Shown one piece after another: positions 9,744 to 17,382 of a stretch of DNA of 64,000 nucleotides (positions are counted from its first letter, which is position 1; every line of letters starts with the position of its first letter). A program made the position numbers and the translations under genes. Location of the stretch: positions 30,343-94,342 of the forward strand of contig JBKJIJ010000012.1 in the NCBI GenBank assembly GCA_046598525.1, written 5' to 3'. The notes below the pieces were generated by a model that made no database searches, was not told the DNA's origin, and saw nothing but the letters and a program-made list of their open reading frames with translations. The DNA comes from Methylotenera_A sp046598525 (GTDB lineage: Bacteria; Pseudomonadota; Gammaproteobacteria; Burkholderiales; Methylophilaceae).

Positions 9744-10868
9744 ATGAGCAGACTAGCCGTTTACGCCGCCAACCCAGAAGCCACGCTTGGCAGACGCTTT
9801 GAAGAGCCTGCATCTCCCTTGCGCAACGCTTTCCAGCGCGACCGCGACCGCATTATTCATTCCACTGCTTTTCGCCGCCTAGAATACAAAACCCAAGTAT
9901 TTGTGAACCATGAAGGCGATTTATTTCGCACGCGCCTAACGCATAGCCTAGAAGTGGCGCAAATAGCGCGTGGCATTGCGCGCACTTTAAACCTGCACGA
10001 AGACCTAACAGAAGCGATTGCACTGGCGCACGATTTAGGTCACACACCTTTTGGTCACGCAGGGCAAGATGCGCTAAACCATTGCATGCGCGATTACGGC
10101 GGCTTTGAGCACAATTTGCAATCACTGCGCGTAGTCGATCAATTAGAGCAGCGTTATGCCGAATTTGATGGCTTAAATTTAACTTTTGAATTGCGCGAAG
10201 GCATCCTTAAACACTGCTCACTTAAAAATGCCAAACAATTAGGCGATGTGGGCCAGCGCTTTATTGATAAAACCAACCCCACCTTAGAAGCGCAATTAAC
10301 CAATTTTGCCGATGAAATTGCCTATAATAATCATGATATTGATGACGGCTTACGCTCTGGCTTAATCACCATTGAGCAACTTCAAGAAGTCGCATTATTT
10401 AATTCACAGCTAGAAATCGTTAAAGCCAAACACCCAAAACTTGAGCAAAGACGGCTGATACATGAAACCGTGCGCCGCATGATTAATATATTGGTGGTCG
10501 ATTTATGCGAAACAAGCGCACACAATATTCAGCAACTAGCGCCGCAATCTATTCAAGATATCCGCAGCGCGCCATATTTAATTAGCTTTAGCGCCGAAAT
10601 ATCGCAACAAAACTTAGCGCTAAAGCAGTTTTTACGCAAAAATTTATACCATCACTACAAAGTTAACCGCATGAGCGCAAAAGCCATGCGCATTATTCGC
10701 GAGCTATTTGATGTGTTTTTTAGCGACCCAAGTTTAATGCCGCCAGAACATCTGCAAAATGCCAACACCGACAAAGCACGCGCTGTTGCCGATTATATTG
10801 CTGGCATGACAGACCGCTTTGCCATTCGCGAGCATCGCCGATTATTTACGATTGAAGAATCGTTATAA
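9744..10868 (+). CDS. dgt: dGTPase-like HD-domain triphosphohydrolase
   Basis: Type 2 deoxyguanosine triphosphate triphosphohydrolase-like protein (374 aa) that removes triphosphate from dNTPs. The HD signature is visible as RLTHSLEVAQIARGIAR (His), ALAHDLGHTPFGHAGQ (His-Asp) and DEIAYNNHDIDDGLR (third metal Asp). The N-terminal RRFEEPASPLRNAFQRDRDRI region is typical of the family. It begins 3 bases after aroB. The true substrate range of this subgroup is not readable from sequence. Confidence 0.92.
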   Translation: MSRLAVYAANPEATLGRRFEEPASPLRNAFQRDRDRIIHSTAFRRLEYKTQVFVNHEGDLFRTRLTHSLEVAQIARGIARTLNLHEDLTEAIALAHDLGHTPFGHAGQDALNHCMRDYGGFEHNLQSLRVVDQLEQRYAEFDGLNLTFELREGILKHCSLKNAKQLGDVGQRFIDKTNPTLEAQLTNFADEIAYNNHDIDDGLRSGLITIEQLQEVALFNSQLEIVKAKHPKLEQRRLIHETVRRMINILVVDLCETSAHNIQQLAPQSIQDIRSAPYLISFSAEISQQNLALKQFLRKNLYHHYKVNRMSAKAMRIIRELFDVFFSDPSLMPPEHLQNANTDKARAVADYIAGMTDRFAIREHRRLFTIEESL

Positions 10869-11177
10869 GGTGTAAATCACAGCTGTAATCAAGTAATTAA
10901 GCCCTTTACAAAGGTATATCTGTTGCACAAAAACAACAATTTGTTACAACTCACTCAAAAAACCACAAAACACTTGCTGTTAAAACGCCATCTTTGGCAT
11001 ACTACGTAAACCTTCTTAGTAAATGAATGTTAATTTGTTTTATTGGGGGAGTTCGCGAACTTTCTCGTTTTTAGCGTTAAGTTAATGTTGTTAAAACTAA
11101 CAAGCATTTAATTTAACCCCTAAAAATGAGGGTAAATTAAGTTACAAACTTTAAGAAATAAATTTTTGGAGATTCAT
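10869..11177 (+). promoter_or_regulatory. Porin upstream region with operator-like palindrome
   Basis: A 309-base non-coding leader before the porin. It contains a perfect 12-bp palindrome AGTTCGCGAACT at 11050-11061. A possible -35 TTGGCA (10994-10999) is followed 17 bases later by a poor -10. An imperfect hairpin (AATTTAACCC ... GGGTAAATT) lies just upstream of the start. The Shine-Dalgarno GGAG is at 11168-11171. The promoter position is uncertain. Confidence 0.45.
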
Positions 11178-12380
11178 ATGAAAACAAAATTAAATTTAGC
11201 AGTTGCATCAGCTTTACTAGCTGTAGCTTCAAGCGCTAACGCTGGCATCATGATTCCAGCTGGCGATTGGACTTTAGACATCGGCGGTGTTGTAAATACT
11301 TACTACACAGCTACTCGTACAAGCGGTGATGACATTGCTCTTGGTGGCAGTGCAGTTAACCTTGGCGGCGGTAATGCAAACGGTGAGACTGGTACAAACA
11401 ACATCACTACAGGTTTGTTACCAAACTATTTATCAGTTTCTGGTAAAACTCGTCAAAACGATTTAGATGTTGGTTTCACAATCAGCATCAACCCAGGCGC
11501 TTCAACAACTCGTGCAGGTATTCAAGGTTCAAACCAAGAAAACCGTCAAGCGTTTGTTACTTTCGGTGACAAATCATGGGGCTCTATCAAATTAGGTAAA
11601 GACTTAGGTATTTTCGCTTCTGACGCTATCTTAAACGACATGACATTATTAGGTGTTGGTTCAGGTGCTGGCTTCTTAGCTGGTAACACAACTACACTAG
11701 GTCGTATCGGTACAGGTTTCATCTATGCTGACTGGAAATCACAAATCGCATACTCATCACCAAACTTTAACGGCTTCTCATTCACAGCTGGTGTTACTCA
11801 ATCTTGGGATGCATTAGATATTACTGGTGCTGACGCTGGTGGTGCAGGTCGTGAAGGTTCAGTTCCTGCTTTAGAAGCTAAAGCTTCATACGAGTGGGCT
11901 GGTGATGTTGGTGGTAAAGTATGGGCTTCTGCAATCACACAAAAACTTGAAGTTTCAACTGGCGGCGACGAAACTGTTCGCGGTTACGACATTGGCGCTA
12001 CTGTAAATGTTGCTGGTTTTGGTTTAACTGGTTACTACTATGACGGTAAAGGCTTAGGCACTACTGTTCAATTACTAGGTGCTGTTGACCAAAATGGCAA
12101 ACGTCGTGATTCAGACGGTTACTATGTTCAAGGTACATACACACTTCCAGGTGTTGGTACTAAATTAGGCGTTTCATATGGTGAATCAAATCTTGACCGT
12201 AATGGCGCTGCTGATGTTTTAGCTGCTGATTTAGAAAATACAATGTGGACAGTTGGTGCTTATCACCCACTAACAAAACATTTGAACCTAGTTGCTGAGT
12301 ACTCAAACGTTGAAACTGACTTTGGTGCTTTAGATTCAAAAGCAAAAACAGTGTCTTTAGGCGCAATCTTATTCTTCTAG
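11178..12380 (+). CDS. Major outer-membrane porin
   Basis: Outer-membrane beta-barrel porin (400 aa). The start is placed at ATG 11178 because GGAG lies 6 bases before it; an in-frame TTG at 11166 overlaps the Shine-Dalgarno and is rejected. The signal peptide is MKTKLNLAVASALLAVASSANA with cleavage after ANA. The mature part has alternating beta strands, Gly/Asn-rich loops and a C-terminal Phe (GAILFF) that serves as the BAM recognition signal. The segment QAFVTFGDKSWGSIKLGKD is typical of Gram-negative porins. A long leader and a strong terminator suggest a heavily expressed single-gene unit. The transported substrate cannot be read from sequence. Confidence 0.9.
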   Translation: MKTKLNLAVASALLAVASSANAGIMIPAGDWTLDIGGVVNTYYTATRTSGDDIALGGSAVNLGGGNANGETGTNNITTGLLPNYLSVSGKTRQNDLDVGFTISINPGASTTRAGIQGSNQENRQAFVTFGDKSWGSIKLGKDLGIFASDAILNDMTLLGVGSGAGFLAGNTTTLGRIGTGFIYADWKSQIAYSSPNFNGFSFTAGVTQSWDALDITGADAGGAGREGSVPALEAKASYEWAGDVGGKVWASAITQKLEVSTGGDETVRGYDIGATVNVAGFGLTGYYYDGKGLGTTVQLLGAVDQNGKRRDSDGYYVQGTYTLPGVGTKLGVSYGESNLDRNGAADVLAADLENTMWTVGAYHPLTKHLNLVAEYSNVETDFGALDSKAKTVSLGAILFF

Positions 12381-12420
12381 TTTAATGCAGGCTTAGCCTG
12401 CTTAAATGAATGAATAAAAT

Positions 12421-12451
12421 AAAAACGGCAACTTAGGTTGCCGTTTTTTTT
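12421..12451 (+). terminator. Rho-independent terminator after the porin
   Basis: A 12-bp perfect stem (12421-12432 with 12437-12448) with loop TTAG, followed by a T run to 12451. A smaller GCAGGC-TTA-GCCTGC hairpin precedes it at 12387-12401. Confidence 0.9.
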
Positions 12452-12514
12452 GAGCTGCATTTAATATTAACTACGTGTTATCTTTTAAACCTTAAGTTTA
12501 AGCGTTATTATAAA

Positions 12515-12766
12515 ATGTATAGTAAAAGATTTTCATTAAACATTAGAATAAGCTATGACGCTAAGGCTCGCATATTAGAGCGGCAGATAAACTAAGCTAT
12601 TATTCTTGATATATTAGAAACGGGCACAACAAAGTATAAAGATGATACGCATTTTTGGGTATTTAAATCTTACGCGGATAGAGATGATAATTTGCTCTGT
12701 ATTGCGGCCGTAATAGAGTCTGTTATAGTCATTAAAACTGTTATGCATCATTTTGAAATGGAATAA
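12515..12766 (+). pseudogene. DUF4258 toxin-like gene with in-frame stop
   Basis: From ATG 12515 the frame reads MYSKRFSLNIRISYDAKAR..., meets TAA at 12593-12595 (codon 27), then continues open in the same frame for 56 codons to TAA 12764-12766. The downstream part (HFWVFKSYADRDDNLLC ... VIKTVMHHFE) matches my memory of the DUF4258 C-terminus. DUF4258 proteins are commonly encoded just upstream of DUF2283 as a putative toxin-antitoxin pair, and a DUF2283 gene starts 2 bases later. The single stop is the only lesion I see, so recent inactivation is the simplest reading. Reinitiation or a sequencing error are alternatives. Confidence 0.7.
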
Positions 12767-12768
12767 TC

Positions 12769-12969
12769 ATGAAAACAATTTACTTCCCAGAAGATGATAT
12801 TTTAGAACTTATATTTAGCGAAAAAGAAATTGTTCGTGAAACCTCTCAAGATTGGAATGTAAATGTTAGCTATGCAACCGACAATAGCATTGTGCAAATG
12901 GTGATTTTGGATGCTGTAGCGGCAGGTTTAATACCATTTCACAGTGGCCAATCTAAAATAGCGGCTTAA
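12769..12969 (+). CDS. DUF2283 domain protein (antitoxin-like)
   Basis: Small protein (66 aa) of the DUF2283 type: MKTIYFPEDDILELIFSEKE, a glycine-poor beta hairpin, then VVNVSYATDNSIVQMVILDA-like strands. DUF2283 is usually paired with DUF4258 and suspected to be the antitoxin. Here the reading frame is intact although the upstream partner is broken, which fits loss of a toxin while a harmless antitoxin persists. The function is inferred from pairing only. Confidence 0.75.
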   Translation: MKTIYFPEDDILELIFSEKEIVRETSQDWNVNVSYATDNSIVQMVILDAVAAGLIPFHSGQSKIAA

Positions 12970-12998
12970 ATATTGGTTAGGTAAACCGACGTAAGTTA

Positions 12999-13979
12999 AT
13001 GATTATTAAAAATGTATTATTTCTCGCATCCGATAAACTTGTATGCACAATTCATCTAGATAAAATAACGGCTAATTTTGAAGCGCAACTTTTATTACAA
13101 CATATTTTAAGCGTAAACCGTGCATGGCTGATTGCACATGACAGCGATGCTCTACCAGCCAATACACTTGAGCAATTTGAGGCGTTACTTAATAGACGCC
13201 TAAACGGTGAGCCAATTGCTTATATATTAGGCTATAGAGAATTTTTTGGTTTACAACTAAAGGTTTCAGCTGATACGTTGATTCCTAGGCCAGATACTGA
13301 AACCTTAGTTGAAGCGGCGTTGGGTAAGATTCCACAATACAGTTCAAAATCTTCTACGTCATTCCCGCGAAAGCGGGAATCCAGTTTGAATTTAAACCAA
13401 AAAATGGATTCCCCCTTTCGCGGGAATGACGCTATTAATGGTGAGAATTATGAATTGCCACAGCAGTTCCGCGTTTTAGACCTTGGCACAGGCTCTGGCG
13501 CGATCGCCTTGGCGATTGCTAAACATCGTCCACTTGCACAAGTAACCGCGCTTGACGCTTCGCAAGCGGCGCTGGATATTGCTACTGAGAATGCGCAAAA
13601 TTTAACAATACCAAACGTAAATTTTATGTTGAGCGATTGGTTTTCTGCTTTAAGCCAAGCCAATGTAACGCAAAAGTTTGATGTGATCGTGAGCAACCCA
13701 CCTTATATTGAAGCGGATGACGCGCACTTAAAACAAGGTGATTTGCGTTTTGAGCCGCTATCTGCACTGGCTTCTGGCGCAGATGGTTTGCAGGATATTC
13801 GCATTATCATCAGCAAAGCACCGCAACACATTAACCCGCAAGGCTGGCTGCTGTTAGAACATGGTTACAATCAGGCCGAGCAAGTGGCGGCTTTGCTTAA
13901 GCAAGCGGGGTTTAACCAGATTAGTCATGCACAAGATTTAGCTGGAATTAACCGTGTGACGCTAGGTAAATTTTCCTAA
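12999..13979 (+). CDS. prmC: Release factor glutamine methyltransferase with repeat-encoded insert
   Basis: SAM-dependent enzyme (326 aa) that methylates the GGQ glutamine of peptide-chain release factors. The N-terminal helical domain (about 20-100) ends in YILGYREFFGLQLKV and LIPRPDTETLVE. The Rossmann methyltransferase domain has VLDLGTGSGAIALA (159-172) and the catalytic NPPY (VSNPPYIEADD). Between the domains about 25 residues (120-144, SFPRKRESS ... FRGND) are encoded by a dRS3-like inverted repeat that keeps the frame. The protein is therefore longer than the roughly 280-residue norm, but all catalytic motifs are present. It is not next to prfA. The start codon has only a weak GTAAG upstream. 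Confidence 0.93.
   Translation: MIIKNVLFLASDKLVCTIHLDKITANFEAQLLLQHILSVNRAWLIAHDSDALPANTLEQFEALLNRRLNGEPIAYILGYREFFGLQLKVSADTLIPRPDTETLVEAALGKIPQYSSKSSTSFPRKRESSLNLNQKMDSPFRGNDAINGENYELPQQFRVLDLGTGSGAIALAIAKHRPLAQVTALDASQAALDIATENAQNLTIPNVNFMLSDWFSALSQANVTQKFDVIVSNPPYIEADDAHLKQGDLRFEPLSALASGADGLQDIRIIISKAPQHINPQGWLLLEHGYNQAEQVAALLKQAGFNQISHAQDLAGINRVTLGKFS
13358..13430. repeat. Paired dRS3-like inverted repeat inside prmC
   Basis: Two 26-bp arms (13358-13383 and 13405-13430) are reverse complements with one mismatch, separated by 21 bases. Each contains a 20-mer ATTCCC-N8-GGGAAT (13361-13380 and 13408-13427), the consensus described for neisserial dRS3. The unit lies wholly within prmC. A TA dinucleotide lies at each side (13355-13356 and 13433-13434), possibly a target duplication. 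Under that reading the inserted length is 78 bases, or 26 codons. Confidence 0.85.
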
Positions 13980-13980
13980 T

Positions 13981-14066
13981 CGTCATTTTTAGCGCTCGCG
14001 TAGAATCTAGTCGTTACCTGAATAATCTTTAAAACTGCATTCTTCGCTAAGACTCAAGATGACAGG
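13981..14066. repeat. Degenerate inverted repeat between prmC and metX
   Basis: The left arm CGTCATTTTTAGCGCTCGCG... (13981 on) and the right arm ending ...ACTCAAGATGAC (to about 14063) are imperfect reverse complements. They resemble the common GTCAT...AGAAT repeat type rather than the dRS3-like family. It looks like a decayed miniature element. The remainder of the 134-base gap shows no other feature. Confidence 0.45.
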
Positions 14067-14113
14067 CTTGGCTAAGGGGTTATTTATAGGCTTTTAAATA
14101 GTATAATTAGCGT

Positions 14114-15238
14114 ATGTCTCAACATCATTCTATTGGCATTGTAAAAGCCGAAACCGCCCATTTTAATACCCCGCTAAATCTAAAAAGTGGCGAAACTTTG
14201 CCGCAATTTCATTTGGTTTACGAAACCTATGGCGCGCTAAATGCCGATAAAAGCAATGCCGTCATTATTTGTCATGCGCTTTCGGGTAATCATCATGTGG
14301 CAGGAAAATACGCCGAAACCGATAAAAATGCAGGCTGGTGGGATAACTTAATTGGCCCTAATAAGCCGCTAGATACCAATAAATTCTTTGTGATTGGCCT
14401 TAATAATTTGGGCGGCTGTCATGGCAGCTCTGGGCCAAATAGCATCAACCTTGAAACCAATCAACCGTTTGGCGCCAGTTTTCCAATTGTAACGGTTGAA
14501 GATTGGGTAAATTCGCAGGTTAAGTTATTAGAGTATCTTGGCATTTCAACATTAGCCGCGGTTGTGGGTGGCAGTTTGGGTGGCATGCAAGCTTTGCAGT
14601 GGACCATTGCTTACCCCGATTTAGTGCGCCACGCCTTAATTATTGCCTCTGCCCCCAATTTAACCGCGCAAAATATCGCGTTTAACGAAGTGGCGCGCCA
14701 AGCGATTATGACCGACCCCGAATTTTATGGCGGTGATTATTACGCGCACAACACTGTGCCACGCCGTGGCTTGCGTATTGCGCGCATGCTGGGGCACATT
14801 ACTTATTTAAGTGATGATGCCATGGGCGAAAAATTTGGCCGCAAGCTTAAAGATACGATTAAGTATGGTTTTGATGTGGAATTTGAGATGGAATCTTACT
14901 TGCGTTATCAAGGCGATAAATTTGCTGGCGAGTTTGATGCCAATACCTATTTACGCATGACGCGCGCGCTGGATTATTACGACCCGGCACTAACGTTTCA
15001 TGATGATTTAAGTGCCGCCCTAAAAGTAGCTAAAGCCCAATTTTTGGTAGTTTCTTTCACTAGCGATTGGCGTTTTTCACCCGCGCGTTCACGCGAAATT
15101 GTTAAAGCGCTGCTGGATAATGAATTAACCGTGAGCTATGCCGAAGTAACTGCGGCGCATGGGCACGATGCCTTTTTAATGCCTGACGCGCATTACCATG
15201 CCATTTTACGTTCATATTTACAAAAAATTGAGGTGTAA
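14114..15238 (+). CDS. metX: Homoserine O-acyltransferase MetX
   Basis: Alpha/beta-hydrolase (374 aa) that activates homoserine with an acyl-CoA as the first committed step of methionine synthesis. The nucleophile elbow is GGSLGGMQALQW (Ser near 153), after CHALSGNHH and NNLGGCHGSSGP. The C-terminal Asp/His of the triad lie in TSDWRFSP and AHGHDAFL. Whether acetyl- or succinyl-CoA is used cannot be decided reliably by eye. metW follows 2 bases later, a conserved pair in Proteobacteria. Confidence 0.94.
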   Translation: MSQHHSIGIVKAETAHFNTPLNLKSGETLPQFHLVYETYGALNADKSNAVIICHALSGNHHVAGKYAETDKNAGWWDNLIGPNKPLDTNKFFVIGLNNLGGCHGSSGPNSINLETNQPFGASFPIVTVEDWVNSQVKLLEYLGISTLAAVVGGSLGGMQALQWTIAYPDLVRHALIIASAPNLTAQNIAFNEVARQAIMTDPEFYGGDYYAHNTVPRRGLRIARMLGHITYLSDDAMGEKFGRKLKDTIKYGFDVEFEMESYLRYQGDKFAGEFDANTYLRMTRALDYYDPALTFHDDLSAALKVAKAQFLVVSFTSDWRFSPARSREIVKALLDNELTVSYAEVTAAHGHDAFLMPDAHYHAILRSYLQKIEV

Positions 15239-15240
15239 TT

Positions 15241-15870
15241 ATGTCAACCCCAACTCAAAATAATGTAAATAATACAAATTTAATGACTAAGTATCGCCAA
15301 GATTTTGCCATCATTGCAGGCTGGGTAAGCTTTGGTACTAAAGTATTGGATTTAGGCTGTGGTGATGGCAGCTTATTACAGTTTTTACGCAGCAGTTTAG
15401 AAACCAAAGGCTATGGCGTAGAAAAAGACGATGCCAATTGGTTAGCCTGCTTAGAAAACGGCACGAATGTGATTCAAATGGACTTAGAAGCCGGTTTATC
15501 AGGCTTTGAAGACCAATCATTTGATACTGTGATTTTGTCGCAAACGCTACAAGCTATGCACAATACAGAAGGAATTGTGCAAGAAATGTTACGCGTTGGG
15601 CGCGAAGTGATTGTGACTTTCCCTAATTTTGGCTATTGGCGTAATCGTTTGCAAATCACGCGCGGCAATATGCCTGTTTCTAAAAGCTTGCCTTACGAAT
15701 GGTTTAATACGCCCAATGTGCACCTTTGTACTATTAACGATTTTGACCAATTTTGTAAAAATCACAATATTACGATTTTAGAGCGTAAAGTGATTACCGA
15801 CACACAAGAAGTGAGCTTTATGCCAAACCTATTGGGTAACTTAGCCATGTATCGCTTAAAAGCAAAATAG
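15241..15870 (+). CDS. metW: MetW methyltransferase-fold protein
   Basis: SAM-methyltransferase-fold protein (209 aa) with the glycine motif VLDLGCGDGSLLQFL (about residues 37-51) and IVTFPNFGYWRNRLQI, typical of MetW. MetW is consistently encoded beside metX in Proteobacteria and is thought to support MetX activity. The tight spacing supports that here. Its TAG overlaps the GTG start of the following permease by one base. Confidence 0.93.
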   Translation: MSTPTQNNVNNTNLMTKYRQDFAIIAGWVSFGTKVLDLGCGDGSLLQFLRSSLETKGYGVEKDDANWLACLENGTNVIQMDLEAGLSGFEDQSFDTVILSQTLQAMHNTEGIVQEMLRVGREVIVTFPNFGYWRNRLQITRGNMPVSKSLPYEWFNTPNVHLCTINDFDQFCKNHNITILERKVITDTQEVSFMPNLLGNLAMYRLKAK

Positions 15871-17153
15871 TGCAAAACACTACGTCTATTAACAACACCT
15901 CTATTTGGCAATCGTTGATGAGCAAAAAAATGCTTATCTGCATTTTTACTGGCTTTAGCTCTGGCTTGCCGCTGTATATTTTAATCAGCCTTTTGCCAGC
16001 TTGGCTGCGTAGCGAAGGCGTTAATCTTAAAGCGATTGGCTTATTTGCTTTAATTAACCTGCCATTTACCTGGAAATTTTTGTGGGCACCATTTTTTGAT
16101 CGCTATATTCCGCAATTAGGCAAATTTACCATGGGCCGCCGCCGCGGCTGGCTGATTATCTCGCAATTATTTTTGCTGATTTCTATACCAGCTTTTGGCG
16201 CGTTTAATCCTAAGCTAGACATTTGGGCAATCGCTTATTTGGCCACTGTTGTAGCCTTTTTTAGTGCCTCACAAGATATTGTTTTAGATGCTTATCGCCG
16301 CGAATTATTGATTGATAATGAATTGGGCTTGGGCAATGCGGTTCATGTAAACGCCTACAAAATTGCGGGTTTAATTCCTGGCTCTTTATCGTTAATTTTG
16401 GCCGACCACATGGCATGGAGCAGTGTGTTTACCATTACGGCGCTGTTTATGTTGCCCGGTATTTTGATGACGATTTTTGTGAAAGAGCCTGCCTTAAAAG
16501 AAGGCAGACCAAGAACGCTAAGAGCGGCTGTAATAGAACCGTTTAAAGAATTTATGAACCGAAACGGTTTAAAAACCGCCACACTTATTTTGGCGTTTAT
16601 TTTCTTTTATAAATTGGGCGATAGCATGGCAACTGCGCTAGCCACGCCGTTTTATTTAGATATGGGGTTCAGCAAAACCGAAATTGGCTTAATTGCTAAA
16701 AACGCTGGCCTATGGCCAAGTGTAATTGGTGGCTTATTGGGTGGCGTTTGGATGTTTAAATTGGGCATTAATCGCGCGCTATGGGTATTTGGTTTTGTGC
16801 AAATGATTGCCATATTGGGATTTGCATTTTTAGCCACGGTTGGCCATAGTTTATTGTGGTTAGGCATTGTAATTGGCGTAGAGGCATTTGGCGTAGGCTT
16901 AGGAACGGCGGCGTTTGTGGCCTACATTGCGCAAACCACGCACCCGCTTTACACTGCCACACAATTTGCCTTATTTACCAGCTTAGCTGCCGTACCGCGC
17001 ACCTTTGCCAATGCCGCAACCGGTTATATGGTGGAAAATTTAGGCTGGTTTAAATTTTTTATGTTGTGTTTTATTTTCGCCATTCCTGGCATGTTGTTGT
17101 TGTTTAAAGTGGCACCTTGGAACACGATTAAAGAAAACGAAGCCTCACTTTAA
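15870..17153 (+). CDS. ampG: AmpG-like muropeptide permease (MFS)
   Basis: Major facilitator protein (427 aa, about 12 membrane helices) resembling AmpG, which imports anhydro-muropeptides for peptidoglycan recycling. The first helix region reads CIFTGFSSGLPLYILI, followed by WKFLWAPFFDRY and the cytoplasmic loop GRRRGWL, typical of AmpG. mpl elsewhere in the window supplies a downstream recycling step. The GTG start at 15870 overlaps the metW stop; an ATG at 15918 (MSKKM) is an alternative that would also keep the first helix. Membership of the AmpG family rather than another MFS acetyl-CoA-transporter-like group is likely but not certain. Confidence 0.82.
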   Translation: MQNTTSINNTSIWQSLMSKKMLICIFTGFSSGLPLYILISLLPAWLRSEGVNLKAIGLFALINLPFTWKFLWAPFFDRYIPQLGKFTMGRRRGWLIISQLFLLISIPAFGAFNPKLDIWAIAYLATVVAFFSASQDIVLDAYRRELLIDNELGLGNAVHVNAYKIAGLIPGSLSLILADHMAWSSVFTITALFMLPGILMTIFVKEPALKEGRPRTLRAAVIEPFKEFMNRNGLKTATLILAFIFFYKLGDSMATALATPFYLDMGFSKTEIGLIAKNAGLWPSVIGGLLGGVWMFKLGINRALWVFGFVQMIAILGFAFLATVGHSLLWLGIVIGVEAFGVGLGTAAFVAYIAQTTHPLYTATQFALFTSLAAVPRTFANAATGYMVENLGWFKFFMLCFIFAIPGMLLLFKVAPWNTIKENEASL

Positions 17154-17156
17154 ATC

Positions 17157-17296
17157 CGTCATTCCCGCGCAGGCGGGAATCCAGTTCAATTCAAAACATA
17201 GCCACTATTAAAACTTTAATTAGCTTTCAGCAAATCGTTAAAACAAAATTATTTAAATTTATAGCTGCCTGGATTCCCGCCTACGCGGGAATGACG
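17157..17296. repeat. Paired dRS3-like inverted repeat, intergenic copy
   Basis: The left arm (17157-17184) and right arm (17269-17296) are 28-bp reverse complements with one mismatch. Each holds a perfect ATTCCC-N8-GGGAAT 20-mer (17161-17180 and 17273-17292). About 84 bases of AT-rich sequence separate them. It occupies most of the 229-base gap after the AmpG-like gene and could serve as a transcriptional terminator or an mRNA hairpin. Confidence 0.85.
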
Positions 17297-17355
17297 CTAT
17301 TTAGTTTTTGTAACTTTCACAGTATTTTTGTAAGTAATTGAGATGCCGTGCGACT

Positions 17356-17377
17356 AACTCCTACCCTAAAAGGAGTT
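17356..17377 (+). promoter_or_regulatory. Hairpin that can mask the DUF1223 ribosome-binding site
   Basis: AACTCCT (17356-17362), an 8-base loop, then AGGAGTT (17371-17377). The right arm is the Shine-Dalgarno of the ATG at 17383, so folding would hide it. This is a sequence observation; any regulatory role is inferred. Confidence 0.5.
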
Positions 17378-17382
17378 TTATC

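Noticed and set aside
11166..11177. TTG start four codons upstream of the porin ATG
   Set aside because: It coincides with the ribosome-binding site, and the signal peptide starts at 11178.
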